Shown: positions 53,859-63,100 of the stretch, piece after piece
Layout of the letters: each line of letters begins with the position of its first letter
Numbering within the stretch: the stretch's first letter is position 1
Origin: Sphingomonadaceae bacterium
GTDB lineage: Bacteria; Pseudomonadota; Alphaproteobacteria; Sphingomonadales; Sphingomonadaceae
NCBI GenBank assembly: GCA_947477745.1
Contig: CANJUF010000011.1
Span: 1 to 64,000, forward strand
Direction: 5' to 3'
DNA: 64,000 nucleotides
Notes under the pieces: model-generated
Told to the model about the DNA's origin: nothing
The model's input: only the letters and a program-made list of their open reading frames with translations
The model's database searches: none
Program-made: the position numbers and the translations under genes

Positions 53859-55205
53859 ATGGATACCACCGTGTCAGCACCCAGCCGCCGGCCCGTTAGC
53901 GACGTTTCGTCGGGTGTCGGGCTCGTCGGTCTGGCCGGGTTGCTGGTGTGGATCGTGATCTGCCGCAACTGGGCGGTTGTCGCCGATGCGCTAGACCTGC
54001 CCGGACCGCGCGCGCCGCTTTCCGGCCCTTATGCATCGCTGGCGACCTTACTGTTCACTTCGGTGCCGATGGTGCTGTGGTCGCTGCTGGTCGACAAGGT
54101 GCATCGCCGCGCATCGACCGGGATCGACTGGAGCCGCAAGCCTGCACAGGGGGCGCTGCTGTTCGTTTCGCTCACCAAGATCGCCGGGCTGTGGGCGACC
54201 TGGGCGATGATCGGCTTTCTTTACTGCGTGGCGCGCTGGTACTGGGACGGGGATTACCTGTTCGCGATGGAGGTGCTTGGCATCTGCATCGTTCCGATCG
54301 TGCTGCTGTCGGTGCCCTATGTGCTTTGGATCGATCGCTATCTGGTCGAGCCGCGCGATAGTGCCTGGCATTTCGGCGCCATGCTGCTCGGTCGCGAGGC
54401 GCATGACCCCGAACTGGTAAAGGCGCACCTGCGCTCGTGGGCGGTCAAGGGCTTCTTCACCGCCTTCATGATCTCGATCTTGCCGGGCGGCTTCGCATTC
54501 GTCGTCAATCTCGACCTTGCGGGCATATCCGGCGATCCGGTCCGACTGGCAGGCGGACTGATCGAGCTTCTGTTCGTGATCGACGTGCAACTGGCGATGG
54601 TCGGCTATTTGCTGACCTTCCGACCGCTCGACGCGCATATCCGCAGCGCCAACCCGCATCTGGCAGGCTGGTTCGCGGCGCTGATCTGCTATCCGCCGTT
54701 CATCCTGATGAATGATGGCGGACCGCTCGCCTATCATTACGCGACATCGGACTGGTTGTTCTGGCTGGCGGACCATCCGCTGCTGCTGTGGGTCTGGGGC
54801 GGCCTGCTGGTGTTCCTCACCGGCGTCTATGCCTGGGCGACGATGATCTTCGGCCTGCGCTTTTCGAACCTCACCTATCGCGGCGTGCTGACTAACGGGC
54901 CATACCGCTTCACGCGTCATCCGGCCTATCTATCCAAGAACCTGTTCTGGTGGTGCGGAACCATGCCGTTCCTGGTGACTAACGGGTCGATGGTCGACAC
55001 GATCCGCAACACGTTCGTGATGGGGCTGGTCAGCGCGGTCTACTGGTGGCGGGCCAAGACCGAGGAAAAGCATCTGCTCGCCGAGGACGCCAAATACCGC
55101 GAATATCACGTCTGGATGGGCGAAAACGCGCTGATCCCACGCACGCTGGCGCAAATCGGCCAGATTCGCGGACCGCGGCCCCCGGTGCTTCAGCCGGCGG
55201 AGTAA
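53859..55205 (+). CDS. Multi-span membrane protein with PEMT/isoprenylcysteine-type methyltransferase end
   Basis: 448 residues, about ten hydrophobic segments. The last 110 residues carry GVLTNGPYRFTRHPAYLSKNLFWW and EEKHLLAEDAKYREY, the SAM-binding signature of small membrane methyltransferases (PEMT/ICMT type). The N-terminal 300 residues add several helices of no known family. Substrate unknown; a lipid or prenyl-linked molecule is likely. A weak CtrA-like pair (TTTA-N7-TTTA) lies at 53819-53833. Confidence 0.8.
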   Translation: MDTTVSAPSRRPVSDVSSGVGLVGLAGLLVWIVICRNWAVVADALDLPGPRAPLSGPYASLATLLFTSVPMVLWSLLVDKVHRRASTGIDWSRKPAQGALLFVSLTKIAGLWATWAMIGFLYCVARWYWDGDYLFAMEVLGICIVPIVLLSVPYVLWIDRYLVEPRDSAWHFGAMLLGREAHDPELVKAHLRSWAVKGFFTAFMISILPGGFAFVVNLDLAGISGDPVRLAGGLIELLFVIDVQLAMVGYLLTFRPLDAHIRSANPHLAGWFAALICYPPFILMNDGGPLAYHYATSDWLFWLADHPLLLWVWGGLLVFLTGVYAWATMIFGLRFSNLTYRGVLTNGPYRFTRHPAYLSKNLFWWCGTMPFLVTNGSMVDTIRNTFVMGLVSAVYWWRAKTEEKHLLAEDAKYREYHVWMGENALIPRTLAQIGQIRGPRPPVLQPAE

Positions 55206-55206
55206 A

Positions 55207-55524
55207 TCACAGCGTCTTCGCGTCGCTCACCGTATAAGCGGTAATCTGGCGGTCGCTCAGGCCCAGCCCGGCGCGCTCCTCCTGCCACTGCTTCATGTGT
55301 GCAGAGGCGAAATGCGCATTGAGCGCGGCCTGGCTCTCCCACACTTCGCTGACATGGATCAGGCCGGGATCGCCCGGCTCACTGGCATAGACATATTTGA
55401 TGCAGCCCGGTTCGGCCCGCGTGGCCGCGACCACCCGCGCCATCGGTTCTCGCGCGGCTTCGAGGCTTTCCACCGGCAGGCGGAAATGGCCGATGATGAC
55501 GACAGCGTTGGTGTCGGCGCTCAA
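55207..55524 (-). CDS. Antibiotic biosynthesis monooxygenase (ABM)-family protein
   Basis: 105 residues from the TTG at 55524, which has GGAG seven bases upstream and overlaps the gshA stop (TTGA). The ferredoxin-like fold reads AVVIIGHFRLPVESLEAAREPMARVVAATRAEPGCIKYVYAS (quoted only to show strand-helix order in parts: VVIIGHFRL, EPGCIKYVYA, VSEVWESQAALNAHFAS). Cofactor-free oxygenases or heme-degrading relatives share this fold; the activity here is unknown. Confidence 0.85.
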   Translation of the reverse strand: MSADTNAVVIIGHFRLPVESLEAAREPMARVVAATRAEPGCIKYVYASEPGDPGLIHVSEVWESQAALNAHFASAHMKQWQEERAGLGLSDRQITAYTVSDAKTL

Positions 55525-56894
55525 AAGCTCTTCTCCGCGTAGATCCGCGAAAGATCGCCTTGCCATTCGCCGTGATAGAGATCGAGCAGCCGCTGTGCGG
55601 GAACCCTGCCGCTCGCCGCGATTTCGTGCAGCGGATCGAGGCAACCGGTTTCGTTGTCGCCGCTAGAATTGAGCCGCGCGCGCGCCGCCAGCCCGCCGCG
55701 CGCGATCTCCAGCACTTCGCCGGCGATATCGCCAAGCTTGCCGCCACCGGGAAGCGGTGCATCGAGCGCGAGCCTGGGCACCGCACTCCGCAGCGCCTCT
55801 CGCCCTTCCATGTCCCAATGCTTGACCAGATCCCACGCAGCATCGAGCGCGGTCTGGTCGTAAAGCAGGCCGACCCACAGCGCGGGCAGGGCGCAGATGC
55901 GGTTCCAGGGCCCGCCATCGGCGCCGCGCATTTCGAGGAAGCTTTTGAGCCGCACCTCTGGAAAAGCGGTGGAAAGGTGATCGGTCCAGTCGCTGAGCGT
56001 CGGGCGCTCGCCGGGCAGCGCAGGCAGCTTGCCTTCTAGAAAATCGCGGAAGTTTTGGCCCGCCGCGTCGATATATTTGCCTTCGCGGAACACGAAATAC
56101 ATCGGCACGTCGAGCATGTAGTCGACATAGCGCTCGTAGCCGAAGCCCTCTTCGAACACGAAGGGCAACATGCCGGTGCGCGCAGGATCGGTGTCGGACC
56201 AGATATGGCTGCGATAGGAGAGCATGCCGTTGGGCTTGCCTTCGGTGAACGGCGAATTGGCGAACAGCGCGGTCGCCAACGGTTGCAGCGCGAGGCCGAC
56301 GCGGAACTTCTTCACCATGTCCGCTTCGCTCGAATAGTCGAGATTGACCTGGATGGTGCAGGTGCGCAGCATCATGTCGAGGCCCATGGTGCCGACGCGC
56401 GGCATGTGGCGCAGCATGATCGCATAGCGCCCCTTGGGCATGATCGGCAGCTCTTCCCGGGTCTTGTCGGGCCACATGCCCAGGCCGAGGAACCCCTTTC
56501 CGGTGCGCGCGCCGATCGCCTTCACCTGATCGAGATGGCGCCCCGTTTCGGCGCAGGTCTGGTGCAGGTTTTCAAGCGGCGCGCCCGACAATTCGAGCTG
56601 GCCGGCTGGCTCGAGGCTGACCGCGCCGTCGGTTCCGGACAAGGCGATGACCTTGCCGCCTTCGATCACCGGTTCCCATCCGTATTCGGTGAGCGCCATG
56701 AGCATGTCGCGGATGCCGCCCGGCTCGTCATAGGACGGGGCGCGGTGATCGTCCGTGCAATAGACGAATTTCTCGTGCTCGGTGCCGATGCGCCAGCGCT
56801 CGGGCGGCTTCTCGCCCGCCGCCATCGGCTCGGCAAGCTGAGCGACCGATTCGATGACCGGTTCGTCGAGTTCGGAGGCCTGCCGCGTGCTCAT
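55521..56894 (-). CDS. gshA: Glutamate-cysteine ligase (proteobacterial/plant type)
   Basis: 457 residues from ATG 56894. First step of glutathione synthesis. Marks are WRIGTEHEKFVYC (ATP and Glu residues), VSLEPAGQLELSGAPLENLHQT, RTCTIQVNLDYSSEADMVKK, and EMRGADGGPWNRICALPALWVGLLYD. The length and motifs fit the plant-like GSH1 class of alphaproteobacteria. Overlaps the ABM gene and is divergent from nothing; the gap upstream holds palindromes. Confidence 0.95.
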   Translation of the reverse strand: MSTRQASELDEPVIESVAQLAEPMAAGEKPPERWRIGTEHEKFVYCTDDHRAPSYDEPGGIRDMLMALTEYGWEPVIEGGKVIALSGTDGAVSLEPAGQLELSGAPLENLHQTCAETGRHLDQVKAIGARTGKGFLGLGMWPDKTREELPIMPKGRYAIMLRHMPRVGTMGLDMMLRTCTIQVNLDYSSEADMVKKFRVGLALQPLATALFANSPFTEGKPNGMLSYRSHIWSDTDPARTGMLPFVFEEGFGYERYVDYMLDVPMYFVFREGKYIDAAGQNFRDFLEGKLPALPGERPTLSDWTDHLSTAFPEVRLKSFLEMRGADGGPWNRICALPALWVGLLYDQTALDAAWDLVKHWDMEGREALRSAVPRLALDAPLPGGGKLGDIAGEVLEIARGGLAARARLNSSGDNETGCLDPLHEIAASGRVPAQRLLDLYHGEWQGDLSRIYAEKSF

Positions 56895-56945
56895 AGGCAG
56901 GCGGTTAGGCGAGGGATTCGGCAAGCGCCAGCATAAAATGCGGGC

Positions 56946-56971
56946 ATCCCCTCCTCTTCAGAGGAGGGGAT
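56946..56971. repeat. Palindromic hairpin upstream of gshA
   Basis: An 11-bp perfect stem (ATCCCCTCCTC / GAGGAGGGGAT) with loop TTCA. Together with the next hairpin it frames a larger imperfect inverted repeat (GGGTGG / CCACCC inside). Confidence 0.85.
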
Positions 56972-57043
56972 CGAGGGGTGGTGGCGATGTCGGCCGACAG
57001 CGATTGTGATGCGGGTTCGAGCCACGTGGTAAACCACCCCCAA

Positions 57044-57067
57044 CCCCCTCCTTTGAAAAGGAGGGGG
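57044..57067. repeat. Palindromic hairpin just after the rsmE stop
   Basis: A 10-11-bp stem (CCCCCTCCTTT / AAAGGAGGGGG) lies 3 bp beyond the rsmE stop on its 3' side. It may act as a terminator for rsmE, and it mirrors the hairpin at 56946-56971, suggesting one larger MITE-like repeat across 56946-57067. Confidence 0.75.
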
Positions 57068-57069
57068 CT

Positions 57070-57894
57070 TCAGCCGGTCCAATCCCCGGCGCAGGCCATC
57101 CACACCGCCATGGCGGCGATTGCTGCGGTTTCGCCGCGTAAAATGCGCGGGCCAAGGCTGATCGCGCGGGCTTGCGGGTGGGTACGGATCAAGGCGCGTT
57201 CCGCATCGTCAAAACCCCCTTCGGGACCGACCAGCAGCGCAGCCTTGCCTGAGTCCCCGCGAAGGCGGGGACCGTCATCGATCTTCCCATCGCTCGTCTC
57301 GGGTCCCTGCCTGCGCACGGACTCACGCCATTTGGCAAAAGCTACAGAAACAGCCTCGCCGCCACTCTCGTCTGCGAAAAACAGAGTGCGTGTGTCTGGC
57401 CAATCGCGAAGCAACGCCTCCAGCTTCACCGGCTCGGCCAGTTCGGGCAGCGCCGTGCGCGCGCATTGTTCGGCGGCTTCGGTGACCACGGCGCGGGCGC
57501 GCTCCATGTTGAGCCTGTCCGCGACGCAGCGACGGGTGAGCACCGGTTGAATGCGCGCCGCGCCAAGTTCGCATGCCTTTTCCAGCACCATGTCGAAGCG
57601 GTCTTTCTTGAGCAGCGCCGCGCACAACGTGAAATCGGGCACGTCCTCGCGGGGGCGCAATTGGCGCTCAATGGTGAGCGACACGTCGCGCTTGCCTGCC
57701 TCGATGACGCTCGTCGCCCATTCGCCGGTCATGTCGTCGCACAAGATGACGGTGTCACCCGCGCTCACCCGCATCACCCGCAACAGGTAATGCCCCTGAT
57801 TGCCTTCGATGGTAACCGTGGCGCCCTGGGCAAGCTTGTCTGCAACAAACAGGCGGGGCGCGCTCTTGGGAGGCCAGGCGGGGATTGCGGGCAT
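57070..57894 (-). CDS. rsmE: 16S rRNA m3U1498 methyltransferase RsmE with in-frame palindromic insert
   Basis: About 274 residues from ATG 57894 (MPAIPAWPPKSAPRLFV). The N-terminal PUA-like domain (HYLLRVMRVSAGDTVILCDD) is followed by the SPOUT knot: QPVLTRRCVADRLNMER, EAAEQCARTALPEL, LLVGPEGGFDDAE and ISLGPRILRGETAAIAAMA. The stretch after FAKWRE (SVRRQGPETSDGKIDDGPRL and on) is not part of the family. It is the translation of a palindromic repeat (57251-57324) just before the LLVGPEGG motif. It keeps frame, so the enzyme may still work. Confidence 0.95.
   Translation of the reverse strand: MPAIPAWPPKSAPRLFVADKLAQGATVTIEGNQGHYLLRVMRVSAGDTVILCDDMTGEWATSVIEAGKRDVSLTIERQLRPREDVPDFTLCAALLKKDRFDMVLEKACELGAARIQPVLTRRCVADRLNMERARAVVTEAAEQCARTALPELAEPVKLEALLRDWPDTRTLFFADESGGEAVSVAFAKWRESVRRQGPETSDGKIDDGPRLRGDSGKAALLVGPEGGFDDAERALIRTHPQARAISLGPRILRGETAAIAAMAVWMACAGDWTG
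57251..57324. repeat. In-frame palindromic repeat element, copy B (74 bp)
   Basis: The left arm 57251-57273 differs from copy A by T-to-C and A-to-G at paired positions, so the hairpin becomes GTCCCCGC-GAAG-GCGGGGAC with pairing kept. The right arm 57302-57324 matches copy A at 21 of 23 bases. The 28-base centre is unrelated to that of copy A. Confidence 0.85.
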
Positions 57895-57927
57895 TGTCTT
57901 GCCATAGCCAAACCTCAGAACCTCGTC

Positions 57928-57948
57928 ATCCCGGACTTGATCCGGGAT
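57928..57948. repeat. Small palindrome upstream of rsmE (ATCCCGGA-CTTGA-TCCGGGAT)
   Basis: A perfect 8-bp stem with a 5-base loop, a sequence type scattered in many alphaproteobacterial genomes. It lies in the 123-bp divergent gap between rsmE and ubiA. Confidence 0.8.
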
Positions 57949-58017
57949 CAAGCATGCCTCTTTTCTTCCGGACCCCGGCCTTCGTCTGGGTAACGAATTG
58001 AGGTAAGCGGTGATCCA

Positions 58018-58923
58018 ATGACCGAGCACATCGTCCCCGACAGCGAACATCGCGGCATTTTGGCGGCGCTGCCCGCGCGGATACGGGACTTCGCGCTGCT
58101 TGCCCGGTTCGACCGACCGATTGGCTGGTGGCTGCTGTTCTGGCCCTGCGCCTGGGGCGTACTGCTGGCCGGCGGGGAGCACCGCTTGGGCCTGATCGCG
58201 TGGCTACTGCTCGGCGCGATCGCGATGCGCGGCGCGGGCTGCGTCTATAACGATCTCGTCGATGCCGATCTCGACCGGCAAGTAGCGCGCACCGCCAGCC
58301 GCCCGGTGGCGAGTGGGCGGGTAAGCCGGCGCGCGGCATGGGCATGGCTGTTGCTGCTGTGCCTTGTCGGCCTTGCAGTGTTGTTGCAATTGCGCCTGCC
58401 AGCGCAGCTTGTCGCTTTGGCAAGCATCGCGCTCGTCGCGGCCTATCCCTTCATGAAGCGGGTTACCTGGTGGCCGCAGGCGTGGCTGGGGCTGGTGTTC
58501 TCATGGGGCGCGCTGGTCGGCTGGACCGAAGTGCGCGGCGACGAACTCGCCGTGCTGGTCACGCTTTATGCCGGGAGCGTATTCTGGGTGATTGGCTACG
58601 ACACGATCTACGCCATGCAGGACCGCGAGGACGACGCTTTGGTCGGTATCCGGTCGAGCGCGCTGCGGCTGGGCGGCAATGTGCGCGGCGGCGTGGCGGC
58701 GTTCTACCTTGCAGCGCTTGCCTGCTGGGTGCTCGCGGTGTGGCTGCTGCGCGCCGGGTGGCTGGCGCTTGCGGCATTGCTGCCAGTGGCGCTGCATCTG
58801 GCATGGCAAGCGGCGTCGCTGCGCGGCGACGGCGACAATGCGCTCGCGCTGTTCCGCTCCAACCGCATGGCCGGCCTGCTGATGGCGCTCGCCTGCTGGG
58901 TTGCCGGGAACGCGGGGCTCTAG
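58018..58923 (+). CDS. ubiA: 4-hydroxybenzoate polyprenyltransferase
   Basis: 301 residues, membrane enzyme of ubiquinone synthesis that attaches the prenyl tail to 4-hydroxybenzoate. Marks are the first acidic motif YNDLVDADLDRQVARTASRPV and the second YDTIYAMQDREDD, both magnesium-diphosphate sites. Eight or nine membrane helices. Ubiquinone feeds the respiratory chain that ends in the oxidase encoded at 29-34 kb. Confidence 0.96.
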   Translation: MTEHIVPDSEHRGILAALPARIRDFALLARFDRPIGWWLLFWPCAWGVLLAGGEHRLGLIAWLLLGAIAMRGAGCVYNDLVDADLDRQVARTASRPVASGRVSRRAAWAWLLLLCLVGLAVLLQLRLPAQLVALASIALVAAYPFMKRVTWWPQAWLGLVFSWGALVGWTEVRGDELAVLVTLYAGSVFWVIGYDTIYAMQDREDDALVGIRSSALRLGGNVRGGVAAFYLAALACWVLAVWLLRAGWLALAALLPVALHLAWQAASLRGDGDNALALFRSNRMAGLLMALACWVAGNAGL

Positions 58924-58928
58924 CGGCG

Positions 58929-59555
58929 ATGTGCAACCTCTACCGCATGACCCGGACGACCGACGAAATCGCGCAATTGTTTGGCGCGATCCCGACGCCC
59001 GGCGCGAATTACGGCGAGGAGGTCTATCCCGGCTATCCCGGCCTCGTCGTCGCCGAGGGCCGCGCCAAGGCGATGACCTGGGGGTTCCCGCTGGTGCTAA
59101 AGGGCAGGCAGGGCCAGCCACTGACGCCCAAGCCGGTCACCAACGCGCGCGAGGACAAGCTGACCACGGCGTTCTGGAAGGCGAGCCTGGAATCGCGCCG
59201 CTGCCTGATTCCGGTCAGCGCCTGGGCCGAGGCGGAAGGCGCGAAGGGACAGATGACCCGCACCTGGTATGCGCTTACGGGGGGCGAGCCGTTCGCCGTG
59301 GCCGGCTTGTGGCGGCCCACCGCCGAGTGGGGCGAGGCCTACACCATGGTGATGGTCGATGGGTCGCCGCTGATGGCCGATGTCCACGACCGCATGCCGC
59401 TAATCCTGGCGCGCGAGAACTGGGACCGATGGACAGACGGGCGCGCGGAGGATGCTCTGGCGCTGTGCCGCACCTGGGAGGGACCACTCGATGTCGACCG
59501 CACGCTCGAGCGGTGGGCTGGCGGCGGCGCACCCGAACAGGCAAAACTGTTGTAA
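58929..59555 (+). CDS. SRAP (HMCES/YedK-type) abasic-site DNA-protein crosslinking protein
   Basis: 208 residues. MCNLYRMT puts the catalytic Cys at position 2 once Met is removed. PVTNAREDKLTTAFW holds the conserved Asn-Ala-Arg-Glu, and DVHDRMPLIL the conserved His. SRAP proteins form a thiazolidine link with abasic sites in single-stranded DNA. Starts 5 bp after ubiA. Confidence 0.94.
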   Translation: MCNLYRMTRTTDEIAQLFGAIPTPGANYGEEVYPGYPGLVVAEGRAKAMTWGFPLVLKGRQGQPLTPKPVTNAREDKLTTAFWKASLESRRCLIPVSAWAEAEGAKGQMTRTWYALTGGEPFAVAGLWRPTAEWGEAYTMVMVDGSPLMADVHDRMPLILARENWDRWTDGRAEDALALCRTWEGPLDVDRTLERWAGGGAPEQAKLL

Positions 59556-59632
59556 AGTGCCTGTTCGAAAATCTTCGTAAACCCTGTGGATATCCTGTTT
59601 AAAAAATGCCATGCAGGGGTCTCAAACCCGAA

Positions 59633-59650
59633 TCTCGATTGCACTTGAGA
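59633..59650. promoter_or_regulatory. Possible SoxR box upstream of soxR
   Basis: TCTCGATTGCACTTGAGA matches the palindromic SoxR box at 12 of 18 bases, with the ACTTGAG half complete. It lies 31 bp before the soxR ATG, so autoregulation is possible. The match is partial. Confidence 0.35.
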
Positions 59651-59680
59651 TTCGCAGGGACAGCGGGGGCGCGGTCTGGC

Positions 59681-60124
59681 ATGGACAAGGACGATCTCAT
59701 CTCGATCGGGACGCTGGCGCAGCGCACCGGTATCGCGGTTTCGGCAATCCGCTTCTACGAGGACAAGGGCCTGATCTTCTCCGAGCGGACATCGGGCAAC
59801 CAGCGCCGCTTTCGCCGCTCCGATATTCGCAGACTTTCTTTTATCCTGATCGCCCAGCGGCTCGGCCTCGGTCTTGACGAGATCGAGCAGACCATGGACC
59901 GCCTGCCCAGGGGCCGCACGCCAAGCGTGGCCGACTGGCGGCGCATCAGCCAGTCGATGCGCGACGAGATCGACGGCAAGATCGCGCTTCTGACGCGCAC
60001 CCGCTCGCGGCTCGACGAATGCATCGGCTGCGGCTGCATGAGCTTCGAGCGCTGCCAGCGCACCAACCGGCACGACCGCGCCGCTGTCGCAGGGCCGGGG
60101 CCAAGGTTCGTGCTGCAGGATTGA
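59681..60124 (+). CDS. soxR: Redox-sensitive MerR-family regulator SoxR
   Basis: 147 residues from ATG 59681 (MDKDDLISIGTLAQRTG). MerR-type winged helix (AVSAIRFYEDKGLI, QRRFRRSDIRRLSFI), dimer helix, and the 2Fe-2S site CIGCGCMSFERC that is oxidised by redox-cycling compounds. Activates its target promoter on oxidation. No soxS is nearby; in non-enteric bacteria SoxR directly controls pumps and oxidoreductases. Confidence 0.95.
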   Translation: MDKDDLISIGTLAQRTGIAVSAIRFYEDKGLIFSERTSGNQRRFRRSDIRRLSFILIAQRLGLGLDEIEQTMDRLPRGRTPSVADWRRISQSMRDEIDGKIALLTRTRSRLDECIGCGCMSFERCQRTNRHDRAAVAGPGPRFVLQD

Positions 60125-60139
60125 CCCGATTGGTGGCGG

Positions 60140-63100
60140 TCACTCCGCCGCCAGCAGCTCCTCGGCGTCGCCTAGGTCGACGCTGACAAGGCGCGAGACC
60201 CCCTTCTCGATCATCGTCACGCCGAACAATCGGTGCATCCGGCTCATCGTCACGGCATTGTGCGTGACGATCAGGTACCGGGTTTCGGTCTCCGCCACCA
60301 TCGCGTCGAGCAGGTCGCAGAAGCGCTCGATATTGGCATCGTCAAGCGGCGCATCGACCTCGTCGAGCACGCAGATCGGCGCGGGATTGGTGAGGAACAG
60401 CGCAAAGATCAGCGCGATCGCGGTCAGCGCCTGCTCGCCGCCAGACAGAAGGGTCAGCGATTGCAGCCGCTTTCCGGGCGGCTGGGCGAAAATCTCGAGC
60501 CCGGCTTCCAGCGGATCGTCCGAATCGACCAGCGCAAGGTGCGCCTGCCCGCCCTCGAACAGGCGGCTGAACAGGCGGCGGAAATGCCGGTCGACCTCTT
60601 CGAACGCCGCGCGCAGCCGCTCGCGCCCCTCGCGGTTGAGATTGCCGATAGAGCCGCGCAAGCGGCTGACCGCTTCGCTGAGCTCGGCCTGCTCGGTGAC
60701 GCTTGAGCCAAACTGCTGCTCCAGTTCGGCAAGTTCGTCGGCGGCAACGAGGTTCACCGGACCGATCCGCTCGCGGTCGGCGACCAGCCGGTCCATCGCG
60801 GCCGATTCCTCGCCCGCACCGGCAACCTGTTCGGCCTCGAAGGCGAAAGTGCGGGCCAACAGCGGCGGCGGACACTGGAATCGCTCGCCCGAAATGCGCG
60901 CCATCTCGGCGCGGCGCTCTTCCTCGTTCTCCGCCCGCGCGGCCGCGCCGGCACGCGCCTCGCGCTGCGATGCGAGAGCTTCCTGCGCCGCTGCCAGCGC
61001 CGTCTCGGCTGCCTGTGCCGCGAAGCCCGCGCTTGCCATGGCTTGCTCGGCCAGGGCCAGCTCGCTGCCGAGCCGCTGGCGCACGGCCTCGCCTGCCTCG
61101 ATTTCCGCCACCAATGAGGCAGGCTTGGCGGCAACCACCGCGCGCTCCTGCTCGATTTCCTCGGAGCGGCGCGCCATCTCCGCCAGCCGGTTGGCTGCCT
61201 CACCAGCGCGTGCTTTCCAGCCCGACATATCCGAGCGCTGCGCCTGGGTGCGTTCGCGCAGCACGGCAAGCGCCTGATCTTGCGCGGCGAGCGCCGCGCT
61301 CGCGGCCTGAAGCGAAAGGCGCGCGGCATCGTGCTTGCTGCGCGCCGCATCGAGCGCCAGGCGCCCCGCCGCCGGATCGGGCAGACCGCTGCGCTTGGCC
61401 TGTGCTGCTTCGAGATCCGCCTGCGCTGCCGTGCGCTGCTCGGAGAGGTCGCCCAGCGCGCGCTCGATCTCGCCGCGACGACCGGTCAGCCGCTCGCGCG
61501 CGGCCTCGGCCATGTCGAGTGCGCGCAGGGCAGCGCGTTCCTCGTCGGCGGTTCCTGCCAGCTCGCGTTCGAGCGCAACGAGCGACACCTGCAGCGCGCC
61601 AAGCTGCGTCTGGACCTCCTCATGGCGGGCCTGCGCCGCAGACAGAGCTTTGCGGCGTGCAGGCAAAGCCGCATCGAGTTCGTCGAAGCGGTTATCGGCT
61701 TCTAGGCGTGCCGCTTCCGCTCCGCCTTCGCCGCGCGCGACGAACCCGTCCCATCGGCGCAGCGCGCCATCGCTGGTTACCAGCCAGTGGCCGGGCGCGA
61801 GTGTGCGCCCATCGTCCTTTTCGGCGAAGTGAACCATTGCGAGCCGGGCTGCCAGTTCGGGCGGGCATTCGGGCACATGTGCGGCAAGGCTGCCTGCAAC
61901 TGGCTCAGGAGCCTCAGCTCCTGACCAGAACCGGCCCTGCGCATCGGCGGCCACTTTTCCCAGCGCGGCCTTGGCATCACGCCCCAGCACGGCGGCAAGC
62001 GCGCGCTCGTAACCGGGAGCGGCGCGCACCGAATCGATCGCGGCGCGAAGCCCCTGCGAGCCTGCAGCCCGCTTGGCCCGCGCCTCGCGGTCGCGCGACA
62101 ATGCGGCATGTTCGCGCTCGATTCCCGCCAGATCGGCCTTGGCGGAGGCAAGCGCTTCGGCGGCGAGATCGCGCGCCTCGTGAAGCTCGGCTTTGCGGGC
62201 TTGTTGCGCGGCCAGTCCCTGCCGCGCCGCTTCAAGAGCCGCGCCAGCCGCCTCGCTGGCGGCGCGCGCTTGGGCGATGGCCGCTTCGGGATCGCCCTGG
62301 CCCAGCAGTTCGGCAAGGGCGCCCCGCTGACGTTCTTCCTCGCGGTCAAGCCGGGCAATCCGCTCGCGCACCGCATCGAGTTCGGCCTCGGCAATGCGCC
62401 ACTCGGCTTCGATCCCAGCCTGCGAAGCATTGGCCTGCGCGAGATCGAGTTCGGCCTGACGGGCGGCGCGCTCCGCACGGTCAAGCGCTTCGGCGAGCGC
62501 AGGGCGTTCGGCCTGGTCGCGTGCCAGCCTGGCTTCTCCTTCGGCCAGCTCGCGTTCGAGCCGCGCCAGCGCATCGGCGGCATCGTGCGTAAGGCGGTCG
62601 GCATCGCCGCGATCGATCTCGAGCCGCTCGCGCTGCCGGTCGAGATCTGCCAGCCGCTCCTCGGCAGCTTCGAGCTGGCCCGACAGGCTCGCCATGCGGT
62701 GGCCGTGTGCGCTAGCGTCATCGCGCCGGTCAGCCAGTTCGTCGCGCGCGGCGGCGAGCGCCTGCGCCGCTGCGCCCTGCGTATCCTGCGCGGTGCGCGC
62801 GGCGGCTGCCGCATCGGCAACCCGCGCTTCGGCCGCCGCGGCTTCCTCGCGCGCCAGTTCGGCGCTGCGCGCCGCATCGCGCCAGCGGGCGAAGACCAGC
62901 CGCGCTTCGGCGACCCTGATCTTTTCCGACAGCGCCTTGTAACGCTCCGCCGCCTTGGCCTGTCGCCGCAGGCCGCCGATCTGCCGGTCGAGCCCGGCCA
63001 TGATGTCTTCGAGCCGGGCGAGGTTGACCTCGGTGGCGCGCAGCTTCTGTTCGGCGTCCTTGCGGCGCACATGGAGCCCGGAAATACCCGCCGCTTCCTC

